Source: an uncultured Bacteroidales bacterium
GTDB taxonomy: Bacteria > Bacteroidota > Bacteroidia > Bacteroidales > Muribaculaceae
Length of the DNA: 64,000 nt
Direction: 5' to 3'
Assembly (NCBI GenBank): GCA_902779125.1
Contig: CACZAC010000006.1
Span: 62,001 to 126,000, forward strand
Shown piece by piece: positions 24,477 to 32,449 of this stretch. Below the pieces are notes generated by a model. That model was not told where the DNA came from, ran no database searches, and was given only the letters and a program-made list of their open reading frames with translations. Position 1 is the first letter of the stretch, and each line of letters opens with the position of its first letter. The translations under genes were made by a program, and so were the position numbers.

Positions 24477-26120
24477 ATGACAAAGAAAGTACTGCATAAA
24501 CTAACCGAGGTGCTACTTCGCCCTTTCAGGGAGCATTTCGTTTTTTTGGTCATATTCTACCTGCTAACAACTGGTTACTATGTTTTTCAGCAGTTTAACC
24601 TAAATACATTGCAAACTTCAAGTTTTGTATATGTAATCCTTGTCATGATGCATTGTTTTGTCTTGACTTACTTCTTGACTTTTCTCATTGGTCTTATCAG
24701 GCCAACTATCATCAGGAGAATCATTCAAATCATCCTGTTGAGCGTTGCGACACTTGATTTCAGTATCAATTTCTATTGTCTCTTCCATCTTAAATATTTC
24801 TTAGATGCCGATCTTCTTCAGTTAATATTAGGGACGGATATAAATGAAGCCAAAGAATTTGCCTCAGCCATGGTGCCGACATGGGTTATCCTATTGCTTA
24901 CAATCCTTTTATTGCTTCTCATTGGTCTTGGCTGGCTCTCTTGCAAACACAATATGAATCTAGGAAAAAAGGCTTCACTTGTAGCTTTAGCACTCACAAC
25001 TATAGCTATTGCACCCCATTTTCATATCAAGTACTTATGGAAAGACGGTCCCATTTATCGGCTTTCCGAGCTACTCGAGTATGATATGCCCAATCAATTA
25101 AATGCCTATTATTCCCATCCTAACATTTCCTTTAACAATCAGCAACAGGATATGCCTGCTAATGTTGTGCTCATTATCGGTGAATCGTTTGCTCGAAGCC
25201 ATAGTTCGCTATACGGCTATGACAAGCCAACCAACCCTTGTTTAAGTGAACTGCGTGACAATTCTCTGCTTTTCGCTTTTGATAGCATCAACTCACCAGC
25301 TCCCACAACAGCCGAATCTATCCAATACATGTTAAGCACCTATAGTCATAGCGACGATAATAATACAAACAAGAAATGGTATGAATTCGTATCAATTATT
25401 GAAGCTTTACAGGAGTGTGGCTATGGGTGCAGCTGGTTTGGCAATCAAGCTCGCCATTCCATCAAAAATGGTACTGCTAGATTATATGCCGAAGCTTGCA
25501 ATCGGCCTTTTTTCCTTCAACAAGAGGGTTCTGACAGTTTTAATGACAGATACGACAACGTCCTAATTGATTCTTCTTTTCAATATATTAATCAACCTGA
25601 TCAAAAACATAGCCCTCGTTTTATCATCTATCACATGATGGGGTCACATTTTGACTTCAAGATGCGTTATCCTAGTGAATACAATCACTTTAAAGAAGAT
25701 GATTATGCATCAGAGCCCATAGAACACCGAACCATTCTAGCAACATATGACAATTCTATCCTTTACAACGACTATATTGTCAGCCAGATTATGAATCTAT
25801 TCCACGACAAAGATGCTGTCGTTATCTATGTTCCTGATCACGGTCAGGTCATGTACCGCAATCAGAAGAGACCTGATTATTACGCCCATGGCTTTAGTAG
25901 AGATTCTGTCAGTTACGCCCTTGGAGTAGAAATCCCCTTTATTATCTATGCTTCTCCAGTATTCCAAAAACAGCACCCCGATTTAATGTCGCTAATCAAT
26001 AGTCGCCAAGAACATCCCAAAACCTGGAATAGCGATGAATTGCCTTATCTGATTATGCATATCGTAGGTATTAAGGAAATCAATGGAAAGGATGTTAAAG
26101 ACAAATCATTACTGAATTAA
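24477..26120 (+). CDS. phosphoethanolamine transferase (EptA/CptA-type sulfatase family), copy 1
   Basis: Inner-membrane enzyme expected to move phosphoethanolamine from phosphatidylethanolamine to lipid A or LPS core. 547 residues: five or so N-terminal membrane helices (to about residue 185), then a periplasmic sulfatase-fold domain. Visible metal/active-site motifs are VLIIGESFARSHSSLYGY, a candidate nucleophile Thr in SPAPTTAESIQY, VPDHGQVMY and YYAHGFS. ATG 24477 (MTKKVLHKLTEVLLRPF) aligns with the start of the paralogue at 26217; the frame is open back to 24396. Codons are clearly AT-richer than in neighbouring genes, suggesting transfer. Confidence 0.88.
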   Translation: MTKKVLHKLTEVLLRPFREHFVFLVIFYLLTTGYYVFQQFNLNTLQTSSFVYVILVMMHCFVLTYFLTFLIGLIRPTIIRRIIQIILLSVATLDFSINFYCLFHLKYFLDADLLQLILGTDINEAKEFASAMVPTWVILLLTILLLLLIGLGWLSCKHNMNLGKKASLVALALTTIAIAPHFHIKYLWKDGPIYRLSELLEYDMPNQLNAYYSHPNISFNNQQQDMPANVVLIIGESFARSHSSLYGYDKPTNPCLSELRDNSLLFAFDSINSPAPTTAESIQYMLSTYSHSDDNNTNKKWYEFVSIIEALQECGYGCSWFGNQARHSIKNGTARLYAEACNRPFFLQQEGSDSFNDRYDNVLIDSSFQYINQPDQKHSPRFIIYHMMGSHFDFKMRYPSEYNHFKEDDYASEPIEHRTILATYDNSILYNDYIVSQIMNLFHDKDAVVIYVPDHGQVMYRNQKRPDYYAHGFSRDSVSYALGVEIPFIIYASPVFQKQHPDLMSLINSRQEHPKTWNSDELPYLIMHIVGIKEINGKDVKDKSLLN

Positions 26121-26216
26121 ACATTAAATGTCTACTATGACAAGTTTAGTCAAATAATTCTGTTATATACTGATAATATTAAATCAAAATCACTAATTCC
26201 TCATCTCTAGAATTTT

Positions 26217-27848
26217 ATGCTGAGTGATCTAACAAAAAGAATCGGTAAAGTATTGGTAAAGCCTTTTAGGAAGCATCTCTTGTTTCTGACTGCATTCTTT
26301 ATTTTAGCAACTAGTCCATATTTCGTTAGATTAATTCATAATCACGAGTATTTTTACTCCTTTATCCTTTTCATGCATTGCTCCCTAGTATCATACCTTG
26401 TTACTCTACTCATCGGATTGATTCAGCATAAAAACACACGCCGTTTTGTTCAAATCTTATTAATTGGTGTATCTTCGATATTATTTATACTAAACATCTA
26501 CTGTATCTTTGAGTTTCATTCGTTAGTGGACTCAGATTACATTATGCTAGTATTAGGTACCAATTTTAATGAAGCCAAGGAATTTGCTTCTGATATGATA
26601 CCATTCAACATTTTATTTAGCATTATTAGCGTTTTCTTTTTTCTAATTTTTCTTTGTTTATTTTCAAATCGCCATCCAATTAAATTCGGGAAAACATTGT
26701 CTATAATTGCATTAGGATTTATACTTATTTGTGCTCTGAAGGAAGTCTATAAATGGGGTATCTGGGAAGACGGCCCCATCGGACATTTTAAAGAAATGTA
26801 TCTCACATTTAATGATTATGACATGCCTGATGAATCGCAACTAATTCATGAGCCTCCAATTATTTCCTTTATTGAAAACCAAGAGATGCCAACTAATGTG
26901 GTTCTGATTATCGGAGAGTCTTTTGCGAGATTCCATAGCTCATTATTTGGCTATGAAAAAATGACAAATCCCTGTTTAAAAGCTCTTTACGACAAATCAT
27001 TGCTCTTCTGTATTGATAGTATTGACGCTCCTGCACCTATAACTTCTCTTTCTTTACAGTATATGTTGACTACATTCAATAGAGAAGACAAAAAGCATAA
27101 GATTACAAAATGGTACGAACATCCTTCAGTCATTGAATTGATGAAAAATTGCGGATTTGATTGTTACTGGTTCAGCAACCAAGCCCGTGCCGGAAAACTC
27201 AATTACATCGCAAGAGTATTTGCCGACTCTTGTAAACAGACTTTCTATTATCAACAAGAGGGTGCTATAGACTATAATAATAGACTTGATATTGTCCTTG
27301 CTGATTCCTCATATCAATATGTCCAGAAATTGAATCTTAAAAATCATCATAATTTCATCATTTATCACATGATGGGTTCTCACTTTGTTTACAGCAAACG
27401 ATATTCTGATGATTTTAATCACTTTTCCAAGAATGAGTACTTGAAGTATCCCAAGAATCAACGGGAAACTTTGGCCACATATGATAATTCCATCTTATAT
27501 AATGATTATGTCGTAAACCAAATTATTGGCATCTATAAAAATTTAGAAACCATTCTCCTTTATGTCCCTGACCATGGGCAAGACATGTTCCGCAGCTCAC
27601 ATGATTACCATACACATGGTAAAATTAATGACCCTGTGAGTTATGCTTATGGTGTTGAGATACCTTTCATGATATATGCTTCACCATTATATCAGGAGAG
27701 ACATCCTGATGTAATAGAACGCATCAAATATCGCCAGAATCACACAAAAGTCTGGAATAGCGAGAACTTGCCCTATCTGATTATGGACCTGATTGGCGTG
27801 AAAGAAGTCGACGGAGTAGCCGTCCATCCCAAGTCGCTGCTGAACTAG
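26217..27848 (+). CDS. phosphoethanolamine transferase (EptA/CptA-type sulfatase family), copy 2
   Basis: A 543-residue paralogue of the preceding gene with the same plan: membrane helices, then VLIIGESFARFHSSLFGY, candidate nucleophile Thr in APITSLSLQYM, YHMMGSHFVYSKRY, VPDHGQDMF and the second His in YHTHGK. Both proteins end in a matching GVKEVDG..HPKSLLN stretch. The two genes are separated by 96 AT-rich bases without a clear terminator. Strongly AT-rich until the last 100 bases, where composition returns to the local norm. Duplication before or after transfer cannot be told here. Confidence 0.88.
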   Translation: MLSDLTKRIGKVLVKPFRKHLLFLTAFFILATSPYFVRLIHNHEYFYSFILFMHCSLVSYLVTLLIGLIQHKNTRRFVQILLIGVSSILFILNIYCIFEFHSLVDSDYIMLVLGTNFNEAKEFASDMIPFNILFSIISVFFFLIFLCLFSNRHPIKFGKTLSIIALGFILICALKEVYKWGIWEDGPIGHFKEMYLTFNDYDMPDESQLIHEPPIISFIENQEMPTNVVLIIGESFARFHSSLFGYEKMTNPCLKALYDKSLLFCIDSIDAPAPITSLSLQYMLTTFNREDKKHKITKWYEHPSVIELMKNCGFDCYWFSNQARAGKLNYIARVFADSCKQTFYYQQEGAIDYNNRLDIVLADSSYQYVQKLNLKNHHNFIIYHMMGSHFVYSKRYSDDFNHFSKNEYLKYPKNQRETLATYDNSILYNDYVVNQIIGIYKNLETILLYVPDHGQDMFRSSHDYHTHGKINDPVSYAYGVEIPFMIYASPLYQERHPDVIERIKYRQNHTKVWNSENLPYLIMDLIGVKEVDGVAVHPKSLLN

Positions 27849-27872
27849 ACTTCTATAAAGAGAGGGTTAACA

Positions 27873-28661
27873 TTACCGCTGGAGGATGGCTGTGAAGGTG
27901 CGGCCGCTGTTGATGCCCAGGCGGCGGGCCGAGAAGAAGCGGTCGTGTTCGCAGCGGGAGCAGTGTTGCGACACCGCTATATTGCCAACTGGATTGCCGG
28001 CTGCAGCGAGCACAGCGGTGTTGGCGGCACGCAGGTCGATGTGAGCCTTGCTAGTCTCATCGTTGCGCTTGACGATGGCATCAACGTCAAATCGTGCCTG
28101 CCCGAACGCTTCAACCACCTCGTCGCCCACCTCAAAGCAATCCTGACAGATGCTGGGTCCCATCGCCACCTGGATGCGGTCAACGCTTGCCCCTTGACGG
28201 CACATTTCCTTGACCACACCGGCTGCGATACACCCCACAGTGCCGCGCCAGCCGGCATGGGCAACGGCGATGACGCCTGCCTCACCGTCAGCCAGGATAA
28301 TGGGCACGCAATCGGCAGTATTCACGCCGATGACCACGCCCTTGAGCGTCGTCACCAGTGCGTCAACACCCTCAAGGGCTTCCTCCTGCTTGTCGATGTC
28401 CAGGGACCTGAACCGCTCGTCAATGACCGCCATACGGCACGAATGGGTCTGCCGTGGCATGACCATGTCATCCAAGTCAACACCCAGTTGCATCGCCAAT
28501 GTAATGCGCGCGTCCAGCACCCGCAAGGCATCGTCACCTACATAGTCACACAAGTTCACCCCTGAATAGGCATTGCGCTTGTCCACTTCACCTCTCGTCG
28601 TCGAGAATGCCTGCACGCCCTCGACGGGATGAACAAAATCCAGTGTCAATAGTTCTATCAT
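27873..28661 (-). CDS. pgeF: purine nucleoside phosphorylase / polyphenol oxidase family protein (YfiH)
   Basis: Laccase-domain protein, now regarded as a purine nucleoside phosphorylase/adenosine deaminase and as PgeF, a peptidoglycan editing factor. 262 residues with metal ligands in MPRQTHSCRMAVID, NTADCVPI and VAHAGWRGTVG. ATG 28661 (MIELLTLDFVHP) is chosen; the open frame to 28679 overlaps the promoter. The -7 element at 28668-28675 puts transcription start at or within a few bases of the ATG, so the mRNA may be leaderless. Confidence 0.9.
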   Translation of the reverse strand: MIELLTLDFVHPVEGVQAFSTTRGEVDKRNAYSGVNLCDYVGDDALRVLDARITLAMQLGVDLDDMVMPRQTHSCRMAVIDERFRSLDIDKQEEALEGVDALVTTLKGVVIGVNTADCVPIILADGEAGVIAVAHAGWRGTVGCIAAGVVKEMCRQGASVDRIQVAMGPSICQDCFEVGDEVVEAFGQARFDVDAIVKRNDETSKAHIDLRAANTAVLAAAGNPVGNIAVSQHCSRCEHDRFFSARRLGINSGRTFTAILQR

Positions 28662-28667
28662 AATTGA

Positions 28668-28675
28668 CAAAGGTA
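28668..28675 (-). promoter_or_regulatory. -7 promoter element (TACCTTTG) for pgeF, no leader
   Basis: CAAAGGTA on the plus strand; its inner edge is only six bases from the pgeF ATG. Confidence 0.6.
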
Positions 28676-28720
28676 GCATTTTATTCCCATTTCGATAGCC
28701 ATTATCCTAGAAAAAAAATG

Positions 28721-28728
28721 TAATTTTG
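28721..28728 (+). promoter_or_regulatory. -7 promoter element (TAATTTTG) for recF, no leader
   Basis: TAATTTTG ends five bases before the recF ATG at 28734. Confidence 0.6.
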
Positions 28729-28733
28729 CACCC

Positions 28734-29846
28734 ATGACACTGAACACTGCCACCATACTCAACTTCAAGAACATCGCCGAAGCACGACTGGAATTCTCAC
28801 CCAAGTTGAATTGCCTGATTGGCAACAACGGCCAGGGCAAGACCAACGTGCTCGACGCCGTCTATTACCTGAGCATGTGCCGCAGTTTTGCCTCAACGGC
28901 CGACAACAGCGCCGTCATCCGCCATGGTGAGCCTTACATGATGCTCCAGGGCAGCTACACCCGTCAGGACACGCCGCTCGAGGTCAGTATAGCCTTGCAA
29001 CGCGGCAAGCGCAAAGTGGTGCGCCGCGACGGCAAGGAATACCAGCGCCTGAGCCAGCACATCGGACTCTTGCCTGTGGTCATGGTATCGCCCATGGACT
29101 GGGACCTCGTGCGCGGCAGCGGTGAGGAACGCCGCCGTTTCATGGACCTCATCATCTCGCAGAACGACAGCGACTACCTCGAAGCCCTCATACGTTACAA
29201 CAAGGCCGTTGAGCAGCGCAACGCCATGATTAAGAAAGAGATGCGCGACCCGCTACTGTATGAGACAGTGGAAATGGAGATGGCACGGAACGCTGCATTC
29301 TTGCATCAGCGCCGCAGCCAATGGGTGGAGCAATTCATGCCCATCTTTATGTACTACTACAATGCTGTTGCCGGCGAACAGGAGACGGTGAGCCTGCACT
29401 ACAAGAGCCACCTCAATGACGGAGCCATGCTGGACCATTTAGCCGCCACACGGGAGCGCGACATGATACTGGGATATACCACGCGCGGCGTTCACCGCGA
29501 CGATTTGGAACTCTTGCTCAATCATCATCCCATGCGCAGCACGGGTAGTCAGGGGCAGTGCAAGACCTACACCATCGCCTTGAGATTGGCACAGTTTGAC
29601 TTCCTCAAAGCCAACAACCCGACAGTGCCCATCCTGCTGCTCGATGACATCTTTGACAAACTCGACGCCAGCCGCGTCGAGCGCATTGTCGATGTCGTGT
29701 CCAGTGACCGCTTCGGCCAGATTTTCATCACCGACACCAACCGCACCCATCTCGACGAAATCGTGGCACGCCACGGCGGTGGCCATTGCCTGATGCACGT
29801 TGAGAACGGCGCCGTGACTGTCATGAAAGGAGGTGAGCAGTCATGA
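28734..29846 (+). CDS. recF: DNA replication and repair protein RecF
   Basis: SMC-like ATPase that, with RecO and RecR, loads RecA at gaps. 370 residues. Walker A NCLIGNNGQGKTNVLDAV near residue 28-45, ABC signature region STGSQGQCKTYTIALRLAQ, and Walker B PILLLDDIFDKLDASR, followed by the D-loop and IFITDTNRTHL. Overlaps the DUF721 gene by four bases (ATGA). dnaN and dnaA are not alongside, as is usual in Bacteroidetes. Confidence 0.97.
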   Translation: MTLNTATILNFKNIAEARLEFSPKLNCLIGNNGQGKTNVLDAVYYLSMCRSFASTADNSAVIRHGEPYMMLQGSYTRQDTPLEVSIALQRGKRKVVRRDGKEYQRLSQHIGLLPVVMVSPMDWDLVRGSGEERRRFMDLIISQNDSDYLEALIRYNKAVEQRNAMIKKEMRDPLLYETVEMEMARNAAFLHQRRSQWVEQFMPIFMYYYNAVAGEQETVSLHYKSHLNDGAMLDHLAATRERDMILGYTTRGVHRDDLELLLNHHPMRSTGSQGQCKTYTIALRLAQFDFLKANNPTVPILLLDDIFDKLDASRVERIVDVVSSDRFGQIFITDTNRTHLDEIVARHGGGHCLMHVENGAVTVMKGGEQS

Positions 29847-30133
29847 AGCGCACCGAAGCCAAAAACGTCGGACAAATCATCAACGACCTGCTCAAGAAGG
29901 AGAACCTCGATGTGGCGCTCGACGAGCACCGCGCCAGTGCGTTATGGCCCCAAATCGTGGGCGACGGCATCAACCGCTACACCATCAAGCGCTATGTCAA
30001 GGACGGGGTAATGACCGTGCATCTCTCGTCGGCATCGCTCGCCAACGAACTGATGCTCAACCGCGCCCATCTCATCCAGCGCATCAACGAGGCCCTAGGC
30101 CGCGACATCATCCACGAAATCATCTTCAAATAA
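29843..30133 (+). CDS. DUF721 domain protein (DciA-like)
   Basis: A 96-residue protein with the DUF721 core: VALDEHRASALWPQIVGDGINRYT, then KDGVMTVHLSSASLANELML and the C-terminal INEALGRDIIHEIIFK. In other bacteria this domain is in DciA, the helicase-loading operator, so a link to replication initiation is likely. Translationally coupled to recF. Assignment as DciA itself is by homology and context. Confidence 0.87.
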   Translation: MKRTEAKNVGQIINDLLKKENLDVALDEHRASALWPQIVGDGINRYTIKRYVKDGVMTVHLSSASLANELMLNRAHLIQRINEALGRDIIHEIIFK

Positions 30134-30183
30134 ACAACAACAATCTTAACTGTTAACTATTCACTGTTAACTATTCACTAAAT

Positions 30184-30624
30184 ATGAATCACGCTATCGA
30201 AGCCCAATATCCTTTCAAGTGCACCACACCCATCCAGCTGCGTTTCAACGACGTGGATGCTCTGGGCCACGTCAACAATTCAGTCTATTTCCAGTTTTTT
30301 GACCTGGGCAAGACACAGTATTTCAAAGGGTTAAATGTGCAGACCGATATCGATTGGCGACGTCCCACGGTCATCATCGCCAATGTGAACTGCAGTTTCC
30401 TGGCTCCCACGCTTTTCAACGAGCGAGTCGAGGTACTCACCCAATGCGCCAAATTGGGCAACAAGAGCCTCACCCTGTTGCAGCACCTGGTCAACTGCGA
30501 CACCCGCGAAGTGAAATGCACCTGTGCCACGATTATGGTTAATATGGATCCGCAGACCAACCAGCCAAGCCCGATACCTCAGATATGGCGTGACGCTATC
30601 GTTGCCCACGAGGGCCACGAGTAA
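30184..30624 (+). CDS. acyl-CoA thioesterase (4HBT hotdog fold)
   Basis: A 146-residue YbgC/FadM-like thioesterase. The catalytic motif is RFNDVDALGHVNNSVYFQFF (Asp and the H-V-N segment near residue 20-27). It is cytoplasmic, with no signal peptide. The preferred acyl chain cannot be told from sequence. It starts 50 bases after the DUF721 gene. Confidence 0.87.
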   Translation: MNHAIEAQYPFKCTTPIQLRFNDVDALGHVNNSVYFQFFDLGKTQYFKGLNVQTDIDWRRPTVIIANVNCSFLAPTLFNERVEVLTQCAKLGNKSLTLLQHLVNCDTREVKCTCATIMVNMDPQTNQPSPIPQIWRDAIVAHEGHE

Positions 30625-30636
30625 ACTGGACAATAC

Positions 30637-31623
30637 TTACATTGCCCTCTGTTCCAACTCTTGACGAAACTCTCTGGTGGCAATATAATTGATTACAAAT
30701 CCAACCGCTAAAACTATAGAAGTTAACAATAGAACACCACCTGAAAAACCTATTGCAACCATCACTTTTTGCGCTTCTGTCATATCTTTGGATAGTTCCG
30801 AATTCATAATGACCATCCAAATCGATATGATTGAAGATAATATAAGAGCACTGATGAAGACGAATCCAGAACGCCACAAAGTGCCCCAAAACCCATATCC
30901 AAACAGATATTGATATACTATGAGATAATAAATCCCAATAATGACTACGCCGACAATTGTATACCACAGAGGACTAATAAACCCTATTGGAAATAAAACA
31001 AAGTTAACAGCAAGTGTCAGATTTGCAAGGAAAACCTGAATAAAAAATCCCTCAGGCAAAGTGTGGGCTGTGTGACGTGGAGAGTAACGGAACATAATCC
31101 ATGTGGGAATCACAGCTAAAACTGCTATAATCAACAGAAACCAACTGTAATATTTTTTCATCAAATTCATTTCGTCTTGTGTCATTTGTTGAGTTTCTTC
31201 ATTTCCTATATCAATAACAGGGACGAAATCAATGCCCAAGACATCAGGGAAAAACCAATAAAAAAACATGGAATAAATCACTGCGACGATAAACAGCATC
31301 TTCACAGGAGGGAAACTCACCTGACGCTTGCCGTCGAGATAGTCACTGATGAAATGACCGGGACGACACAGCAATTGCAAAAGCGAATTGAGCAGCGAAC
31401 GGGTGCCAAGCCCCCAAATATCCATCACGCCTTGACGAACGCTATTCCAGTTGATGCGTTCCGAGCCTATCTTCTGTGAGCAGCAAGGGCAAAAATTTCC
31501 CACATAACGATGGCCACAGCAGGGGCACTCATGCTCAATATCGCCCTTCATTTTAAATTCAACGGGTTGCTGTTGCCATTGCTTGAAACGGTCATATTTT
31601 TCTTTAATATCTTGCCTGTTCAT
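30637..31623 (-). CDS. DUF3667 domain membrane protein with zinc ribbon
   Basis: A 328-residue protein. The N-terminal cytoplasmic part has a CxxC...CxxC zinc ribbon (CPCCGHRYVGNFCPCCSQK, about residues 34-52), then the DUF3667 segment VMDIWGLGTRSLLNSLLQLL and RPGHFISDYLDGKRQVSFPP, followed by about five membrane helices. Function of the family is unknown. AT-richer than neighbours. Convergent with the thioesterase gene, 12 bases apart. Confidence 0.85.
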   Translation of the reverse strand: MNRQDIKEKYDRFKQWQQQPVEFKMKGDIEHECPCCGHRYVGNFCPCCSQKIGSERINWNSVRQGVMDIWGLGTRSLLNSLLQLLCRPGHFISDYLDGKRQVSFPPVKMLFIVAVIYSMFFYWFFPDVLGIDFVPVIDIGNEETQQMTQDEMNLMKKYYSWFLLIIAVLAVIPTWIMFRYSPRHTAHTLPEGFFIQVFLANLTLAVNFVLFPIGFISPLWYTIVGVVIIGIYYLIVYQYLFGYGFWGTLWRSGFVFISALILSSIISIWMVIMNSELSKDMTEAQKVMVAIGFSGGVLLLTSIVLAVGFVINYIATREFRQELEQRAM

Positions 31624-31752
31624 CTTTCAATTACATCCTGCTTGCTGGTTGATTTTGATTACTATCCTGCAAAAATACATCATTTTAACCACAAAACAAC
31701 GCATCACACCCAAAAACTGAAAACCGAAGACTGACAACTGAAAACTATTTCG

Positions 31753-31760
31753 TACCTTTG
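31753..31760 (+). promoter_or_regulatory. -7 promoter element (TACCTTTG) for the SIS isomerase
   Basis: TACCTTTG 29 bases before the ATG at 31790. Confidence 0.6.
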
Positions 31761-31789
31761 CACGCTGAAATCATCTTATACCAACCACA

Positions 31790-32398
31790 ATGGACGTTAA
31801 ACAATCAATGCGTGAAATTCTGGAGGCCGAGAGCAAGGCCGTCCTTAACATACCTGTTACCGATGCCTACGAGCAGGCGGTCAATCTCATCGTCGAGCAA
31901 GTCAAGCACGAGGGAGGCAAACTAGTCACCTCGGGCATGGGCAAATGCGGCCAGATTGCCGACAATATCGCCACCACCTTCTCTTCGACGGGCATTCCCG
32001 CCATCTTCCTCCACCCCAGTGAAGCCCAACACGGCGACCTGGGTGTCGTGCAACCCCACGACGTGCTCCTGCTGCTGTCTAACTCGGGCCGCACCAACGA
32101 AATCTGCGCCCTCGTCTCTCTGGCACACAACCTGTATCCCCAACTCAAGATTGTGGTCATCACAGGCAACAAGGATAGCGAACTGGCCCATCTTGCCGAC
32201 ATCTGTCTGTGGACCGGCAACACCCAGGAGGTGTGCCCCCTGGGGCTGACTCCCACCACCTCGACCACAGTGATGACCGTCATCGGCGACGTGCTGGTGG
32301 TCAACACGATGCGTGCTACCGGCTTCACCCGCGAGGACTACGCCCTGCGCCATCACGGTGGTTACCTGGGCAGCATCGCCAAGGGAACTAAATATTAA
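31790..32398 (+). CDS. SIS domain sugar-phosphate isomerase (KpsF/GutQ type, no CBS domains)
   Basis: A 202-residue cytoplasmic protein resembling D-arabinose 5-phosphate isomerase (KdsD/KpsF). Motifs: GKLVTSGMGKCGQIADNIATTFSSTG-type SIS opening, HPSEAQHGDLGVV and LLLSNSGRTNE, then LGLTPTTSTTVMTVIGD. The usual enzyme is about 320 residues with two C-terminal CBS domains; here the protein stops straight after the SIS domain (RHHGGYLGSIAKGTKY). SIS-only members occur elsewhere in the family. The likely product, arabinose 5-phosphate, feeds Kdo synthesis. Confidence 0.85.
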   Translation: MDVKQSMREILEAESKAVLNIPVTDAYEQAVNLIVEQVKHEGGKLVTSGMGKCGQIADNIATTFSSTGIPAIFLHPSEAQHGDLGVVQPHDVLLLLSNSGRTNEICALVSLAHNLYPQLKIVVITGNKDSELAHLADICLWTGNTQEVCPLGLTPTTSTTVMTVIGDVLVVNTMRATGFTREDYALRHHGGYLGSIAKGTKY

Positions 32399-32449
32399 GA
32401 TTCCCTTCCCATCAATATTTCCGTTTAATCAGTCCCTTCCAACAAAAAG

